Shown here: in pieces, positions 25,963 to 34,700 of the stretch
How positions within the stretch are numbered: position 1 is the stretch's first letter
Layout of the letters: every line of letters starts with the position of its first letter
Source: Anaerohalosphaeraceae bacterium
GTDB lineage: Bacteria > Planctomycetota > Phycisphaerae > Sedimentisphaerales > UBA12454
NCBI GenBank assembly: GCA_021108375.1
Contig: JAIORA010000012.1
Location: 186,001 to 250,000 of the forward strand
Length of the DNA: 64,000 bases
Reading direction: 5' to 3'
Translations under genes and position numbers: made by a program
The notes under the pieces: generated by a model
The model's database searches: none
What the model saw: the letters and a program-made list of their open reading frames with translations, nothing else
What the model was told of the DNA's origin: nothing

Positions 25963-26787
25963 TCTAGCGCGAGGACTCCGCTATATATCAGGAAAGGTGG
26001 CTTGAAAATCGCCATGCTCGTGTTTTCTGAAACCGGATTTTGTGTCGCCGATGACACTGGTTGGGGCGGGGCATCTATGGCACCTGCTGAAGACTGTGAA
26101 GCAATTCGCACCGCAGCAAAAAAAGCAGATATCGTTCTGGTGTTTGTGCACGGCGGCAATGAGTATTCTCCGTTTCCATCGCCAAGAATGATGCGGTTAT
26201 ACCGAATGTATGCCAGATCAGGCGCTACCGCAGTGATTGGCAGTCATCCACATGTTCCGCAGGGCTACGAAATATACAATGGTGTTCCGGTTTTTTATTC
26301 CCTTGGTAATTTCCTTTTTCCGTGGTCATCACCAAAACCGGAAACTCAGGCTTTTTGGTATCGTGGTTTTTCAGTAGAACTGAAATTCAGTGGTTCAAAG
26401 ATTTCCAGCTTTAATATATTGCCGACAAGCTTTAGCATGGACACAGGATTTGTCAATCTGATGGAAAATCCGGAACGTAAGAAATTCCTTGCTTACATTA
26501 ACAAACTGTCATCGTTGTTGCGGTCCCCGCATAAAATCGATGAGTTGTGGTCTGGGTGGTGTGCCATGCAAGGCCACAAAGGGTGGCTTGAGCATATTAT
26601 CACAACATCTTGGCCGGCAAAAACAAAAAAACAGCTTAAACAGTTAGTCGCTTTAGACCACATGATTCACTGTGAGGCCCATAACGAATTAGGTCAAACC
26701 TTTTTGAAACTGGTAAGAAACAAAAAACTGAGTCAAGCGAAAAAACATATTGCAGAAGTGCGAAAACTAATGAAAGGATACTTGTAA
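25960..26787 (+). CDS. CapA-family poly-gamma-glutamate/capsule protein, 5'-truncated
   Basis: The C-terminal half of a CapA-type metallophosphatase-fold protein: VFVHGGNEY, GATAVIGSHPHVPQGYEIYN and FYSLGNFLFPW are its landmarks. The N-terminal part with the GD(I/V)MLGR and NHxxD metal motifs is absent. Homology starts near 25960 (ARTPLYIRKGGLKIAML), exactly where the oppositely oriented RHS fragment also loses its 5' end. Possible starts are the TTG at 26002 or the ATG at 26014. With half its metal site gone it is probably inactive. An intact CapA would act on surface polymers, so it may once have belonged to the glycan cluster. Confidence 0.65.
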   Translation, partial: ESSARTPLYIRKGGLKIAMLVFSETGFCVADDTGWGGASMAPAEDCEAIRTAAKKADIVLVFVHGGNEYSPFPSPRMMRLYRMYARSGATAVIGSHPHVPQGYEIYNGVPVFYSLGNFLFPWSSPKPETQAFWYRGFSVELKFSGSKISSFNILPTSFSMDTGFVNLMENPERKKFLAYINKLSSLLRSPHKIDELWSGWCAMQGHKGWLEHIITTSWPAKTKKQLKQLVALDHMIHCEAHNELGQTFLKLVRNKKLSQAKKHIAEVRKLMKGYL

Positions 26788-26844
26788 TTATTAGTTTTCA
26801 GCTACTGACTAATAGTCCCAAAGTACGTAATTAAGGAAAAAGAT

Positions 26845-27981
26845 ATGAATGAACGAAAGCGTTTTGCAGAGACGTTATTGTTTGGTAAACCCGATAGAAT
26901 TCCGTTGCAGCCGGGTGGCGGGCGAAAATCGACGCGTGAAAGGTGGCATAAGGAAGGGTTGCCGCAGGACATCGATACCGGCCAGGAAATAACGGCGGAG
27001 GCGTATCGGCAGGCGGGCGGGACACTGGAATTGCCAAAGTATGGGGAAATGTTCCGGGTGGATGAACGGATGAACCCGCAGTTCGAGGAAAAGGTTATCG
27101 AACGAAAGGAACGCAGCCAGATAGTTCAGGACTGGAAGGGTAATATCTGCGAGATAGGCAATGAATACACCCTCGAATACCTGCGTAGCGGTATCGATTT
27201 TGTAACGCGGCGGTGGATTAAGTGTCCGGTTGAATCACGAAAAGACTGGGATGAGATGAAGCGGCGTTATAATGCCGATGATACGTCGCGTTTGCCGGGA
27301 AATCCTGAATCTCTCGGTAAAAAACTCAGGAATCGGGACTATCCGATAGAGATACATTTTTCCGGACCGTTCTGGCAGTTGCGCGAATGGCTGGGTTTTG
27401 AGGAGTTGTGTATGATGCTCCACGATGATCCGAAATTTATTCAGGAGATGATAGATTTCTGGTGTGATTATATTATGCGGCTGCTGAAAAATACATTCAA
27501 GTATTTTGTGCCGGATATGGTTCATATCAGCGAGGATATGGCGTACAAGAGCTTTTCAATGATATCGCCGGCAATGTGCAGAGAGTATCTGTTGCCAGTG
27601 TGGAAACAATGGGGGGACATCATAAAAGCGGCAGGGGTTAAAGTTTATTCAATGGATTCCGATGGTTACATTGGCGAATTGATACCTATGTGGATCGAAG
27701 CAGGAATTAACGTTTGCGACCCAATAGAAGTCGCGGCGGGCAATGACATTGTGCAGCTTCGGAAGGATTTCGGCAAGGATATGGCATATCGCGGCGGTGT
27801 CGATAAACGCGCAATGTCCGAAGGTGGCAAAGTTATTGAAAAAGAGATGGAACGTATAATGCCGATTATAGAGGACGGTGGATTTATACCAAGCTGTGAC
27901 CACGGTGTGCCCAGCGATGTTTCCTGGCCGAATTTTGTGTACTATACGAAACTTTTGGCTAAAGCTACAGGGTGGCTATAA
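26845..27981 (+). CDS. Uroporphyrinogen-decarboxylase-like (URO-D superfamily) protein
   Basis: A 378-residue intact TIM-barrel protein of the URO-D superfamily, which includes HemE and MtaA/MtbA-like methyltransferases. Late motifs MDSDGYI, VCDPIEVAAG, MAYRGGVDKRA and FIPSCDHGVPSD contain possible zinc ligands, more like the corrinoid methyltransferase branch than HemE. Such orphan members are abundant in Planctomycetota and relatives. Its reaction is not predictable; cobalamin-dependent methyl transfer or demethylation of a plant-type compound is a guess. The start has a ribosome-binding site AAGGAAAAAG. It stands between two mobile-element zones with no obvious partner gene. Confidence 0.75.
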   Translation: MNERKRFAETLLFGKPDRIPLQPGGGRKSTRERWHKEGLPQDIDTGQEITAEAYRQAGGTLELPKYGEMFRVDERMNPQFEEKVIERKERSQIVQDWKGNICEIGNEYTLEYLRSGIDFVTRRWIKCPVESRKDWDEMKRRYNADDTSRLPGNPESLGKKLRNRDYPIEIHFSGPFWQLREWLGFEELCMMLHDDPKFIQEMIDFWCDYIMRLLKNTFKYFVPDMVHISEDMAYKSFSMISPAMCREYLLPVWKQWGDIIKAAGVKVYSMDSDGYIGELIPMWIEAGINVCDPIEVAAGNDIVQLRKDFGKDMAYRGGVDKRAMSEGGKVIEKEMERIMPIIEDGGFIPSCDHGVPSDVSWPNFVYYTKLLAKATGWL

Positions 27982-28198
27982 TAAATTGCTTGTTTGCGGC
28001 GAAGTGGAACATTATCATTGCGGTACACAGGTATTGGGTTAAACTCTGGGAATCCAGTTGTTTTGTTAATGTTTTCTGGGTCCCTGCTTACGCAAGGGTA
28101 ACAGTGTATCTGTACAATTGTTTATTCAAATGTTGATAAGAAAGATTATTTATGAACTGGCTTGACTGTACATAAAATCTTAAAATGCTCTAAAAACC

Positions 28199-28552
28199 AT
28201 GGAGAAAAGCAGGTTTGCCGAACAGCAGATAGCTTACACCTTGCGTCAGGCGGAATCGGGTATCCACGTCGAAGAGATCACCCGCAAAATGGGTGTTACT
28301 CAGGCTACATTCTACCGTTGGAAGAAGAAGTTTACCGGTATGGGTGTTGCTGAACTTCGTAGGCTCAGGCAACTTGAAGAGGAGAACAAAAAGCTCAAGC
28401 GTTTAGTTGCCGACCTTAGTCTTGACAAGGCAATGCTTCAGGATGTGCTATCAAAAAAAGCCTCAAGCTTGTCCGTAAATGATATGCAAGTCAAATTCTT
28501 TTGCCTGTTTTACCAAGTCTTACCTTTAGGCAATTCATTTTACCTGCGTTAA
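28199..28552 (+). pseudogene. IS3-family transposase OrfA remnant
   Basis: About 88 residues match an IS3-family OrfA: KSRFAEQQIAYTLRQAE, a helix-turn-helix (VTQATFYRWKKKF) and a leucine-zipper region (LRQLEEENKKLKRLVADL then LDKAMLQDVL). At the end an A7 run (TCAAAAAAAGCC) is the usual frameshift site for making OrfAB. In the +1 frame KSLKLVRK resembles the start of OrfB but stops at once. OrfB and the right end are missing. The reading to 28552 beyond about 28465 is not transposase. Confidence 0.75.
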
Positions 28553-28768
28553 CACGAACACAAAAAAAATTATCCGTTTTTTCTTTTTTTTGCTCTCCCT
28601 TCTTCGCCTGGCTTCGTACAAAACACAGAGAGGCCTCAAAGGATTGATCATTATAAACGCAAGTTAATAGGCTTGTCCCATATCAGACTTTTTCGGTTTG
28701 CAGGGCGTTTTGCAAAGCGATACAAATCGGATTTTCTGTTCAGAGGGATACGATTGGAGATGATGACT

Positions 28769-29527
28769 ATGGAAAAGTCAAAACAGTTAGCCGATATACT
28801 TGAGCGCATCAGAGGCGGAGAAGACCCTGAAAAGGTTCGACACGAGGCACAGCTGCTTCTGAAAAATATCAATTTAAGAGATATTACCGGAGCCCAAAAA
28901 TACCTTCTGGATTCCTGTGTTTCTGTATCGCAGGTCAGAACACTGGTTTATGCATTCGCGTCGCTGCTGGGAGATCAGTTTGCACTGTTGCGGGCAAGCG
29001 TGGCACCGAACCATCCAATAAGAAAAATTCTGGCAGAGCACGATATGTTCGAGACGTTTCTGGCAGACCTTGTGGATGTTAACGAAGAAATTATGTCCGG
29101 CAAACCGATAACCGAATTCTGCTCGGAGTATCGCAAGCTTGTACATATAACCGGGCATTTGCAGGCAATAGATTTACATAATCAGCGGGAGGAACATTTG
29201 CTGTTTGTTGCTTTGGAAGGTTACCCCTGCCATAGTATATGCAGGATTCTGCAGAGAGCTCATTTGCGAATAAAAAACTTAGTGAAAAGCTTAAACTCGA
29301 CGGTGGTTAATTTCAACAGGCTTGAGCGCGGACAGTTTCTCGCCCAGCTGAATGCGACAGCAGCAGTGCTTGTGCCGGTATTGCGGGAACATATTTTCCA
29401 GGAAGATAACATTCTTTTACCTGCAGCACTGGAGGTTCTTAAGGACGAAAAAATATGGAAGAGAATGAAAACCCTTGATGATGAGATGGATTATTGCGCC
29501 TTCGATGCTCAGCCGTGTTGTGGATAA
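28769..29527 (+). CDS. DUF438/hemerythrin-like domain protein
   Basis: A 252-residue protein. The N-terminal 100 residues resemble DUF438 (RIRGGEDPEKVRHEAQLLL, GAQKYLLDSCV, PNHPIRKI). The C-terminal half is a hemerythrin-like helical bundle with suitable iron ligands: His in EHDMF, HITGH, NQREEHLLF and REHIFQEDNILLP. Proteins of this layout sense or scavenge oxygen or nitric oxide in anaerobes, so a stress or redox role is likely. I choose the ATG at 28769, with GGAG 9 bases upstream; the frame is open from 28673 but the extra residues are unlike the family. A strong terminator follows. Confidence 0.7.
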   Translation: MEKSKQLADILERIRGGEDPEKVRHEAQLLLKNINLRDITGAQKYLLDSCVSVSQVRTLVYAFASLLGDQFALLRASVAPNHPIRKILAEHDMFETFLADLVDVNEEIMSGKPITEFCSEYRKLVHITGHLQAIDLHNQREEHLLFVALEGYPCHSICRILQRAHLRIKNLVKSLNSTVVNFNRLERGQFLAQLNATAAVLVPVLREHIFQEDNILLPAALEVLKDEKIWKRMKTLDDEMDYCAFDAQPCCG

Positions 29528-29608
29528 ATAGAGTTATGTTCGTTGGAGGTTTTTTGCCTTACTACTGCTGACGGCGATTTGAATGTCGCCATAATGTTTC
29601 TTTTGAGT

Positions 29609-29639
29609 CTGGTCTTTGGGGAAAGACCGGGCTTTTTTT
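29609..29639 (+). terminator. Rho-independent terminator after the DUF438/hemerythrin gene
   Basis: CTGGTCTTT-GGGG-AAAGACCGG hairpin followed by GGC and a run of seven T. Confidence 0.85.
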
Positions 29640-29643
29640 AAAA

Positions 29644-29676
29644 TTAGCCCCCGAATTGTAATTCGGGGGTTGTTTT
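29644..29676 (+). repeat. TTAGC-headed hairpin (also terminator-like)
   Basis: TTAGC followed by a perfect 10-base stem (CCCCCGAATT/AATTCGGGGG) and TTGTTTTT. It belongs to the hairpin family found at 38463-38738, 52754, 60307-60398 and 60527. Confidence 0.7.
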
Positions 29677-29837
29677 TGATTTCAAAATTATTGAACTGAT
29701 TACAAAGGTCCTATAACTGTTTCGCAGCAATCTGACAAAAATTATCATTTTTTTCGCATTCGATTTGTCTCTGTCGATTTTGTTTCTTAAGTTATTAGTG
29801 GAGAGGCAAACAAAGCTAACAGGAATAAAAAAACTCC

Positions 29838-30283
29838 TTCTCTCCTCCTTTAACTTGTGTTTCCTGCCTTGGGGGGACAAACCAGGGCAGGCGAATTTCA
29901 GAAGCCTTGCAAAAGAGCTTTAAAAGATAAAAGAAAAATAAAAAGTAGTATGGATTTGCAGTTTGAAGATTTGATTATTATGTTTTGGATAGGAAATTTA
30001 AGGACGAGGTTCTTTAAAATAAAAAATTCTTCTCTCCTCCTTTAACTTGTGTTTCCTGCCTTGGGGGGACAAACCAGGGCAGGCGAATTTCAGAAGCCTT
30101 GCAAAAGAGCTTTAAAAGATAAAAGAAAAATAAAAAGTAGTATGGATTTGCAGTTTGAAGATTTGATTATTATGTTTTGGATAGGAAATTTAAGGACGAG
30201 GTTCTTTAAAATAAAAAATTCTTCTCTCCTCCTTTAACTTGTGTTTCCTGCCTTGGGGGGACAAACCAGGGCAGGCGAATTTT
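29838..30283 (+). repeat. 192-bp tandem repeat, about 2.3 copies
   Basis: Anchoring on TTTAACTTGTG gives 29849, 30041 and 30233, an exact 192-base period. Copies 1 and 2 are identical over almost their whole length. Copy 3 breaks off near 30283. Each copy holds an imperfect hairpin (CCTGCCTTGG ... CCAGGGCAGG). A 62-codon frame recurs in each full copy, but it has no features of a real gene. Confidence 0.9.
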
Positions 30284-30360
30284 AAAAGCCTTACAAAAGA
30301 GCTTTAAAAATAGATGTAAAAATGGCTTCGCCGGGGATGTGTTGGAAATAAAAATTTGTT

Positions 30361-30512
30361 TGGCCATTAGCGCAGATAAAGCGGGTTTGACTGAGTAGCC
30401 GGGGGGTTGTCAGTCGGCTCAAAATCAAGAGGCGTTGAGGCGTATCCGGGGGGATATGCGTACGGTCTAAATTTGGGGACTCTGCTCGAAGGGGATGCAG
30501 AGCCCTTTTTTT
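30361..30512 (+). ncRNA. Candidate structured non-coding RNA ending in a terminator
   Basis: Three stems in a row: TGACTG/CAGTCG (30388-30416), GCGTATCC/GGATATGC with a GGGG loop (30440-30459), and a terminal GGG-A-CTCTGC/GCAGAG-CCC stem followed by seven T (30475-30512). CCGGGGGG occurs twice. No coding frame is convincing. It stops 150 bases before the nrdR promoter, so it is probably a separate transcript. No known RNA family is recognised, and the 5' end is uncertain. Confidence 0.35.
30475..30512 (+). terminator. Rho-independent terminator upstream of nrdR
   Basis: Stem GGG-A-CTCTGC against GCAGAG-CCC, loop of 11 bases, then T7. A strong terminator with no protein gene directly before it, which is why an RNA gene is suspected. 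Confidence 0.8.
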
Positions 30513-30662
30513 ATGCGCTGTGAAACAAAATTTTGGTTCGCAGGTCAAAGAAAAAACAAAAACATTGCCTGTTACTCTTTAGCCTAATACCAATTACGCT
30601 GTTTTTGAAAAACAACTCACAGCAAAAGGCGGCCGAAGAGAGATTTGCGACATCCTTTTTGT

Positions 30663-30690
30663 TTGACATACTACATATAGAGTGTAGAAT
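30663..30690 (+). promoter_or_regulatory. nrdR promoter with overlapping NrdR-box-like palindrome
   Basis: TTGACA (30663-30668), 16 bases, TAGAAT (30685-30690). The spacer holds ACTACATATAGAGTGT (30670-30685), which matches the NrdR-box consensus (ACACWATATATWGTGT) at 12 of 16 positions. This suggests autorepression. Transcription would start near 30697, which rules out the ATG at 30689 as start codon. Confidence 0.65.
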
Positions 30691-30730
30691 GACGGCGAAT
30701 TCTATTTGTAGTGTTTCTCTGGAAAAGCTC

Positions 30731-31216
30731 GTGAAATGTCCATTCTGTAAGGAAAACAAAGACAAGGTTATTGACTCCCGTTCAAGCGAGGCTGGAAGGG
30801 TTATCAGGCGGCGGCGGCAATGCCTTATCTGTAAAAGACGGTTTACCACTTACGAAAAAATTGGCGAAAGTTTCAAGCTCAGTGTGATAAAGAAGGATAA
30901 CTCGCGAGTTCCCTACGACAGGGATAAAGTTATCTCCGGGCTTCAGAAGGCTTGTTACAAAAGGCCGGTTTCCGCTGAGCAAATCCAGTGGGTTGCCGAC
31001 AAGGTGGAAGAGGACATATTCAAGAATTCTGACAAGGAAGTTAGTTCGAAGTTTGTCGGCGAAAGCACGATGAGACATCTTCGAGCAGTGGACAAGGTTG
31101 CTTATATCAGGTTCGCAAGCGTTTATCGCGATTTTACCGATGCGGGAGATTTAATCGAGGAAGTTACCCTGGCAATCTCCGAGGTCGATGAGGCTGAGCA
31201 GCCGAAACTTTTTTAG
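30731..31216 (+). CDS. nrdR: Transcriptional repressor NrdR
   Basis: NrdR represses ribonucleotide reductase genes in response to ATP/dATP. The zinc ribbon (CPFC ... CLIC, with IRRRRQC) fills the first 40 residues and an ATP-cone follows (VIKKDNSRVPYDRDKVISGL, RHLRAVDKVAYIRFASVYRD). I take the GTG at 30731 as start because it gives the normal MKCPFC beginning and usual length (161 residues), and because the promoter at 30663-30690 places the transcript start after the upstream ATG at 30689. No ribonucleotide reductase gene is in the window. A protein with a second ATP-cone is encoded directly downstream. Confidence 0.92.
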   Translation: MKCPFCKENKDKVIDSRSSEAGRVIRRRRQCLICKRRFTTYEKIGESFKLSVIKKDNSRVPYDRDKVISGLQKACYKRPVSAEQIQWVADKVEEDIFKNSDKEVSSKFVGESTMRHLRAVDKVAYIRFASVYRDFTDAGDLIEEVTLAISEVDEAEQPKLF

Positions 31217-31259
31217 GCCGCAACAGGCATAAAGCGAAAAAAAAACAAAGGATTGGTCA

Positions 31260-31937
31260 ATGCAGCTTAAGGTAATAAAAGCTGATGGTTCCATAGAGGA
31301 GTATCTTCACACGAAAGTTATCGCGACGTTAATACGAGTGATAACGCCGTCCTGTGAGAGCGACACTTTTGCGGCTGAGCAGTTGGCCGATTCGGTTACA
31401 TTTTATCTTTACAAAAAATATGACCGTCCGGAAATTTCGAGCTATCAAATTTTTTCGATAATCAAGGCTGCTATTGACTCTGCGGGTTATCATAACGCGG
31501 CTCTGCTGCTGACGGAAAATCATCATTACCGCAATCTTCTGCGGTCCAGAATAGAAGTGGTCAAGGCCGAGGTTGAAACAATTACCGATGCCGCTGAGCT
31601 TAACACCTACAGAAAAACCGGTATTAGCTGTCTTTGGAACAAGTCAATAATTGCAAGCGACTTGATAGAAACGCAAGGCTTTAATCCGTTGATGGCCAGA
31701 GTGGTCGCCTCGATGGTTGAGGATAAAATTTTAAAATCCGACTTGCGGTGCATACCGACAAGTTTTATAAAACATCTTGTTTTAACCGATGCCGCTGCTG
31801 TGCAGGAGGCTGAAAAAATCTTTGAAACTCAAGCCAGCAGTAAAAAAACGGGTCGGGTAAAAAACAAAAATAAAAACAAGGACACGGATGTTCGTCTCGG
31901 ACAGCAGCAAAAAGGACTTTGCACCGTCGAAATATAA
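31260..31937 (+). CDS. ATP-cone domain protein next to nrdR
   Basis: A 225-residue protein whose first 100 residues look like an ATP-cone (LKVIKADGSIEEYLHTKVIA, EISSYQIFSIIKAAIDSAGY, AALLLTENHHYR). ATP-cones bind ATP or dATP and are normally parts of NrdR or ribonucleotide reductase. Here no catalytic or DNA-binding domain is attached. The rest (about 110-190) is helical and unassigned, and the tail is lysine- and asparagine-rich. AAAGGA lies 7 bases before the ATG, 43 bases after nrdR, so both are probably co-transcribed. It may tune NrdR through the nucleotide pool; that is inference. Confidence 0.7.
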   Translation: MQLKVIKADGSIEEYLHTKVIATLIRVITPSCESDTFAAEQLADSVTFYLYKKYDRPEISSYQIFSIIKAAIDSAGYHNAALLLTENHHYRNLLRSRIEVVKAEVETITDAAELNTYRKTGISCLWNKSIIASDLIETQGFNPLMARVVASMVEDKILKSDLRCIPTSFIKHLVLTDAAAVQEAEKIFETQASSKKTGRVKNKNKNKDTDVRLGQQQKGLCTVEI

Positions 31938-32027
31938 AAAGGCTGGAAGGTAAAATTTATCCCTCGCCATCTTCGACAAATGCTGTCTGAGTTTTTTTCT
32001 TAAGTCACCAATAAACACGTTGTTGTG

Positions 32028-32765
32028 CTACTGGCCGAACTTTCTGGATACCCTGCCGATTTTGATACTTAGTACAGCGAGGTCGCCTTTAAGTAACAGC
32101 TTCGCCCTGCTCTTGCCAAGTGTTATATGGTCAAAAAGCAGACCGTTTTCTTCGCTGAGTTTTGCCGCCAGCGCAGGCGACTGGTTCAAAACATAAAGAA
32201 GCCGTTCGATGGTTTGGCTGGCCATCATAACTCCGGTGTTAAGTGCCCTGCTGTCCTGCCTTACATCGCCGGTATCGCTGCGGTAATTATCGAGTACTGT
32301 TTCGATGATTGCGATGCGTTTATGGTTTTCACTGGTGTAAGGCTCAGCCAGTGTCGCCTCGTCCAGAATGCTTTCGCTATCGAAACGCAGCTTTTGGCCC
32401 TTAGCGCCAAGATGCCATGGCTTTTCATCGACGGCTAAGAAGTATTTTCGCCAAACCGTAAAGCTCTCTTCATCGAATGCCGCCACCGTCTGCCAGAGCT
32501 GGGAGGTCTTTTTCTTCTCGCCCCAACAGGCAACAACGCTTTCGCTTTGGCTGATGAGTTCATTGTCAGATTTTTTTATATTGTCGAGAACATACGCGCT
32601 GGTACTCTTTCTAACCGTTATCTGATTATAGGCATCGGGGAGCTGGCCGGTGTAAGGCTTTTCCTCGAGCCATATTCGTTCAGCGGGTTCTTCGATGCCG
32701 CAGCCGCTGAAAATCGAGATTACAATACTGATAACGATGATTTTTACCAAGCTGGTTGCTTTCAC
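32028..32765 (-). CDS. Putative lipoprotein, unknown function
   Basis: A 245-residue protein with a lipoprotein signal: a hydrophobic stretch (VKIIVISIVISIF) followed by SGC as lipobox. The mature part is mixed alpha/beta with no domain I recognise; DNYRSDTGDVRQD and ASQTIERLLYVLNQ are among its more regular parts. I start at the GTG at 32765, which has AAAGGA 6 bases upstream; the frame begins at a TTG at 32780. It lies alone between the ATP-cone gene (convergent) and ilvC. Confidence 0.65.
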   Translation of the reverse strand: MKATSLVKIIVISIVISIFSGCGIEEPAERIWLEEKPYTGQLPDAYNQITVRKSTSAYVLDNIKKSDNELISQSESVVACWGEKKKTSQLWQTVAAFDEESFTVWRKYFLAVDEKPWHLGAKGQKLRFDSESILDEATLAEPYTSENHKRIAIIETVLDNYRSDTGDVRQDSRALNTGVMMASQTIERLLYVLNQSPALAAKLSEENGLLFDHITLGKSRAKLLLKGDLAVLSIKIGRVSRKFGQ

Positions 32766-32849
32766 AACTAATCCTTTCAATTTTTGCTAAAATAGAACAT
32801 CAACAATAATATCGGCTATTGTCCCTGTCAACCTTACAAATACACGCAC

Positions 32850-32888
32850 AAAAAAAGCCGACTGATTTTGGGCAGTCGGCGTTGGTTT
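32850..32888 (-). terminator. Rho-independent terminator of ilvC
   Basis: Read on the minus strand, GCCGACTG, an 8-base loop, CAGTCGGC, then a run of seven T, 25 bases after the ilvC stop. Confidence 0.85.
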
Positions 32889-32911
32889 GTGCTGTCTGAG
32901 TTTAGCGTGCT

Positions 32912-33913
32912 CTAAACTTCTTTGGATTTAATCCATTTCATCATCTTACGCAGTTTGCGTCCGACAACTTCCAGCTTGGATTTGCTGTCTTTTTCATAAA
33001 GAGCATTGAAATTCTTCATTCCGCCCTTGTACTCTTCTATCCATTCTTTAGCAAAAGCTCCGCTGGTAATTTCGCCCAGAATTTTTTTCATTTCAGCACG
33101 CGTCTGGTCATTGACAATTCGCGGGCCTCTGCTCAGGTCGCCATACTCAGCGGTATTGGAAACACTGTAACGCATATAGTTCAAACCGCCCTGATACATC
33201 AGGTCAACGATAAGTTTTGTCTCGTGCATACATTCAAAGTAAGCGATTTCCGGCTGATAGCCTGCTTCAACAAGTGTATCAAAACCGGCTTTAATCAGAG
33301 CAGACAGCCCGCCGCAAAGAACAACCTGCTCGCCGAACAGGTCGGTTTCGGTCTCTTCTTTGTAGGTTGTCTCGATAATGCCGGCTCGTGCGCCGCCGAT
33401 ACCGTTAGCCCAAGCTAAAGCGATATTTTTTGCATCACCGCTGGCATCCTGCTCGACAGCGATAAGACACGGAACGCCGCCACCCTTTTCATATTCGCTG
33501 CGAACCAGATGGCCCGGCCCCTTTGGAGCAATCATAACAATGTTAGTATCTTTCGGGGGAACAATATATTTGAAATGGATATTGAAGCCGTGGCAAAAGC
33601 CCAGTGTTTGGCCAGCGGCCAAATTCGGGGCGATTTGTTTTTCGTAAATGACTCCCTGCACTTCGTCGGGCAGAGTAACAATAATCAATGCTGCTCCATT
33701 CATTGCGGTTTTGATGTCGGTCGGCTCAAATTTATGCTCAATCGCCAGCTTAAAATTATCGGTACCCTCAAGTTCCGCGACCACAACTTCGATACCGCTA
33801 TCACGAAGGTTTTGGCTATGCGCATGTCCCTGGCTGCCATAGCCAATAACCGCAACTTTTTTGCCCTTTAGCGCATCAATTGGCGCGTCTTTCTCATAAT
33901 AAACGTTTGCCAT
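32912..33913 (-). CDS. ilvC: Ketol-acid reductoisomerase (IlvC)
   Basis: Class I (short) KARI, 333 residues, second enzyme of valine, isoleucine and leucine synthesis, converting acetolactate or acetohydroxybutyrate with NAD(P)H and Mg2+. The Rossmann motif [19 protein letters not shown] is at 22-40. The C-terminal knotted domain carries the Mg ligands ([17 protein letters not shown]) and IAYFECMHE. It is a single-gene unit with its own terminator; its pathway partners (leu operon) lie 20 kb away. RBS TAGGAG precedes the ATG by 9 bases. Confidence 0.95.
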   Translation of the reverse strand: MANVYYEKDAPIDALKGKKVAVIGYGSQGHAHSQNLRDSGIEVVVAELEGTDNFKLAIEHKFEPTDIKTAMNGAALIIVTLPDEVQGVIYEKQIAPNLAAGQTLGFCHGFNIHFKYIVPPKDTNIVMIAPKGPGHLVRSEYEKGGGVPCLIAVEQDASGDAKNIALAWANGIGGARAGIIETTYKEETETDLFGEQVVLCGGLSALIKAGFDTLVEAGYQPEIAYFECMHETKLIVDLMYQGGLNYMRYSVSNTAEYGDLSRGPRIVNDQTRAEMKKILGEITSGAFAKEWIEEYKGGMKNFNALYEKDSKSKLEVVGRKLRKMMKWIKSKEV

Positions 33914-34056
33914 CTCAAAAACTCCTAAATACAGTCATTAAATACTATTTCTATTGCTAATTTCGTACACTTTTATACGCAAATCACCCATTTTGCAAGG
34001 AAATTTGTTTGTCCTGCTTATCACTTTCACAATCACTACCCATTCCCACCGACTCT

Positions 34057-34216
34057 GTCATACCCGCGAAAGCGGGTATCCATTTTTCATAAAACAGGTC
34101 TCGGCCGTAAGGCCGATTCGATATTCTGTCTACTGCCTACTGTATTCTATCCTCTTGAAATAAATCCGTGCAATCCTTCGGCTACGCTCAGGACAAGCCT
34201 GCGTAATCAGCGTTTT
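34057..34216. repeat. Intergenic repeat cluster upstream of ilvC
   Basis: The gap 33914-34249 holds no gene. It carries GTCATACCCGCGAAAGCGGG (34057-34087 with flank), a palindrome related to those at 38746, 38874, 52870 and 54409. It also has a TTCGGCTACGCTCAGGACAA element and a TGCGTAATCAGCGTTTT phrase (about 34200-34216) that recurs in other gaps. All are typical dispersed intergenic repeats. Confidence 0.6.
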
Positions 34217-34249
34217 AATAATTAGCGGCATTGGGGCGATTTTTCGGTT

Positions 34250-34528
34250 TTAATCAAAATTATAGTGTTTTTTCACCGATTCGGTAACCTGCCAGACGCA
34301 TTTTAGTCCTTCCGGGAAAATCACCAAATCGCCTTCGCCGAAACTCACTTCATCGCTGCCGGACCTGTCTTTTACCGTAACTTTTCCTTCGAGAATCAGG
34401 CACGTTTCTTTTTGGGTGTAGTCCCAGTCAAAGCTGCTTTTCTGACACGACCATATCGGCCATTTTTGGCAATCAGCGATTTCTTCGCTGCCCGGCTTGC
34501 GAACAATAACATCTTTTACAGTAGGCAT
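34250..34528 (-). CDS. Small cupin-domain protein
   Basis: A 92-residue single cupin (cupin_3/EutQ-like): WSCQKSSFDWDYTQKETCLI, LEGKVTV and FGEGDLVIFPEGLKCVW span the two cupin motifs. It may bind a metal or small ligand. One metal position is Glu rather than His, as in the ureidoglycine-hydrolase-like group. The ATG at 34528 has GGGAG 7 bases upstream. Function unknown. Confidence 0.75.
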   Translation of the reverse strand: MPTVKDVIVRKPGSEEIADCQKWPIWSCQKSSFDWDYTQKETCLILEGKVTVKDRSGSDEVSFGEGDLVIFPEGLKCVWQVTESVKKHYNFD

Positions 34529-34700
34529 TTGCAACTCCCTGTTTTATAATTCTCTATGCTCACAACACATTTGGTCGATTATACGCAAATTTCGCTGACA
34601 AACGAATGAATATCTGAAGTTTTTACGGATTACCTAACTGTTTTTCTGTCAAAAAACCGCTAATTGCATTAAATTACCTGTTTATTTACGGGAAACCCCT

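Noticed and set aside
28673-28768. N-terminal extension of the DUF438/hemerythrin protein
   Set aside because: The extra 32 residues are unlike the family, and GGAG is well placed for the ATG at 28769.
29857-30237. Two identical 62-codon frames in tandem
   Set aside because: They are a by-product of the 192-bp repeat: no ribosome-binding site, no domain, and the frame includes the hairpin arms.
30689-30730. ATG upstream of nrdR as its start codon
   Set aside because: It falls at the -10 box of the promoter, before any likely transcript start; the GTG at 30731 gives the normal NrdR N-terminus.
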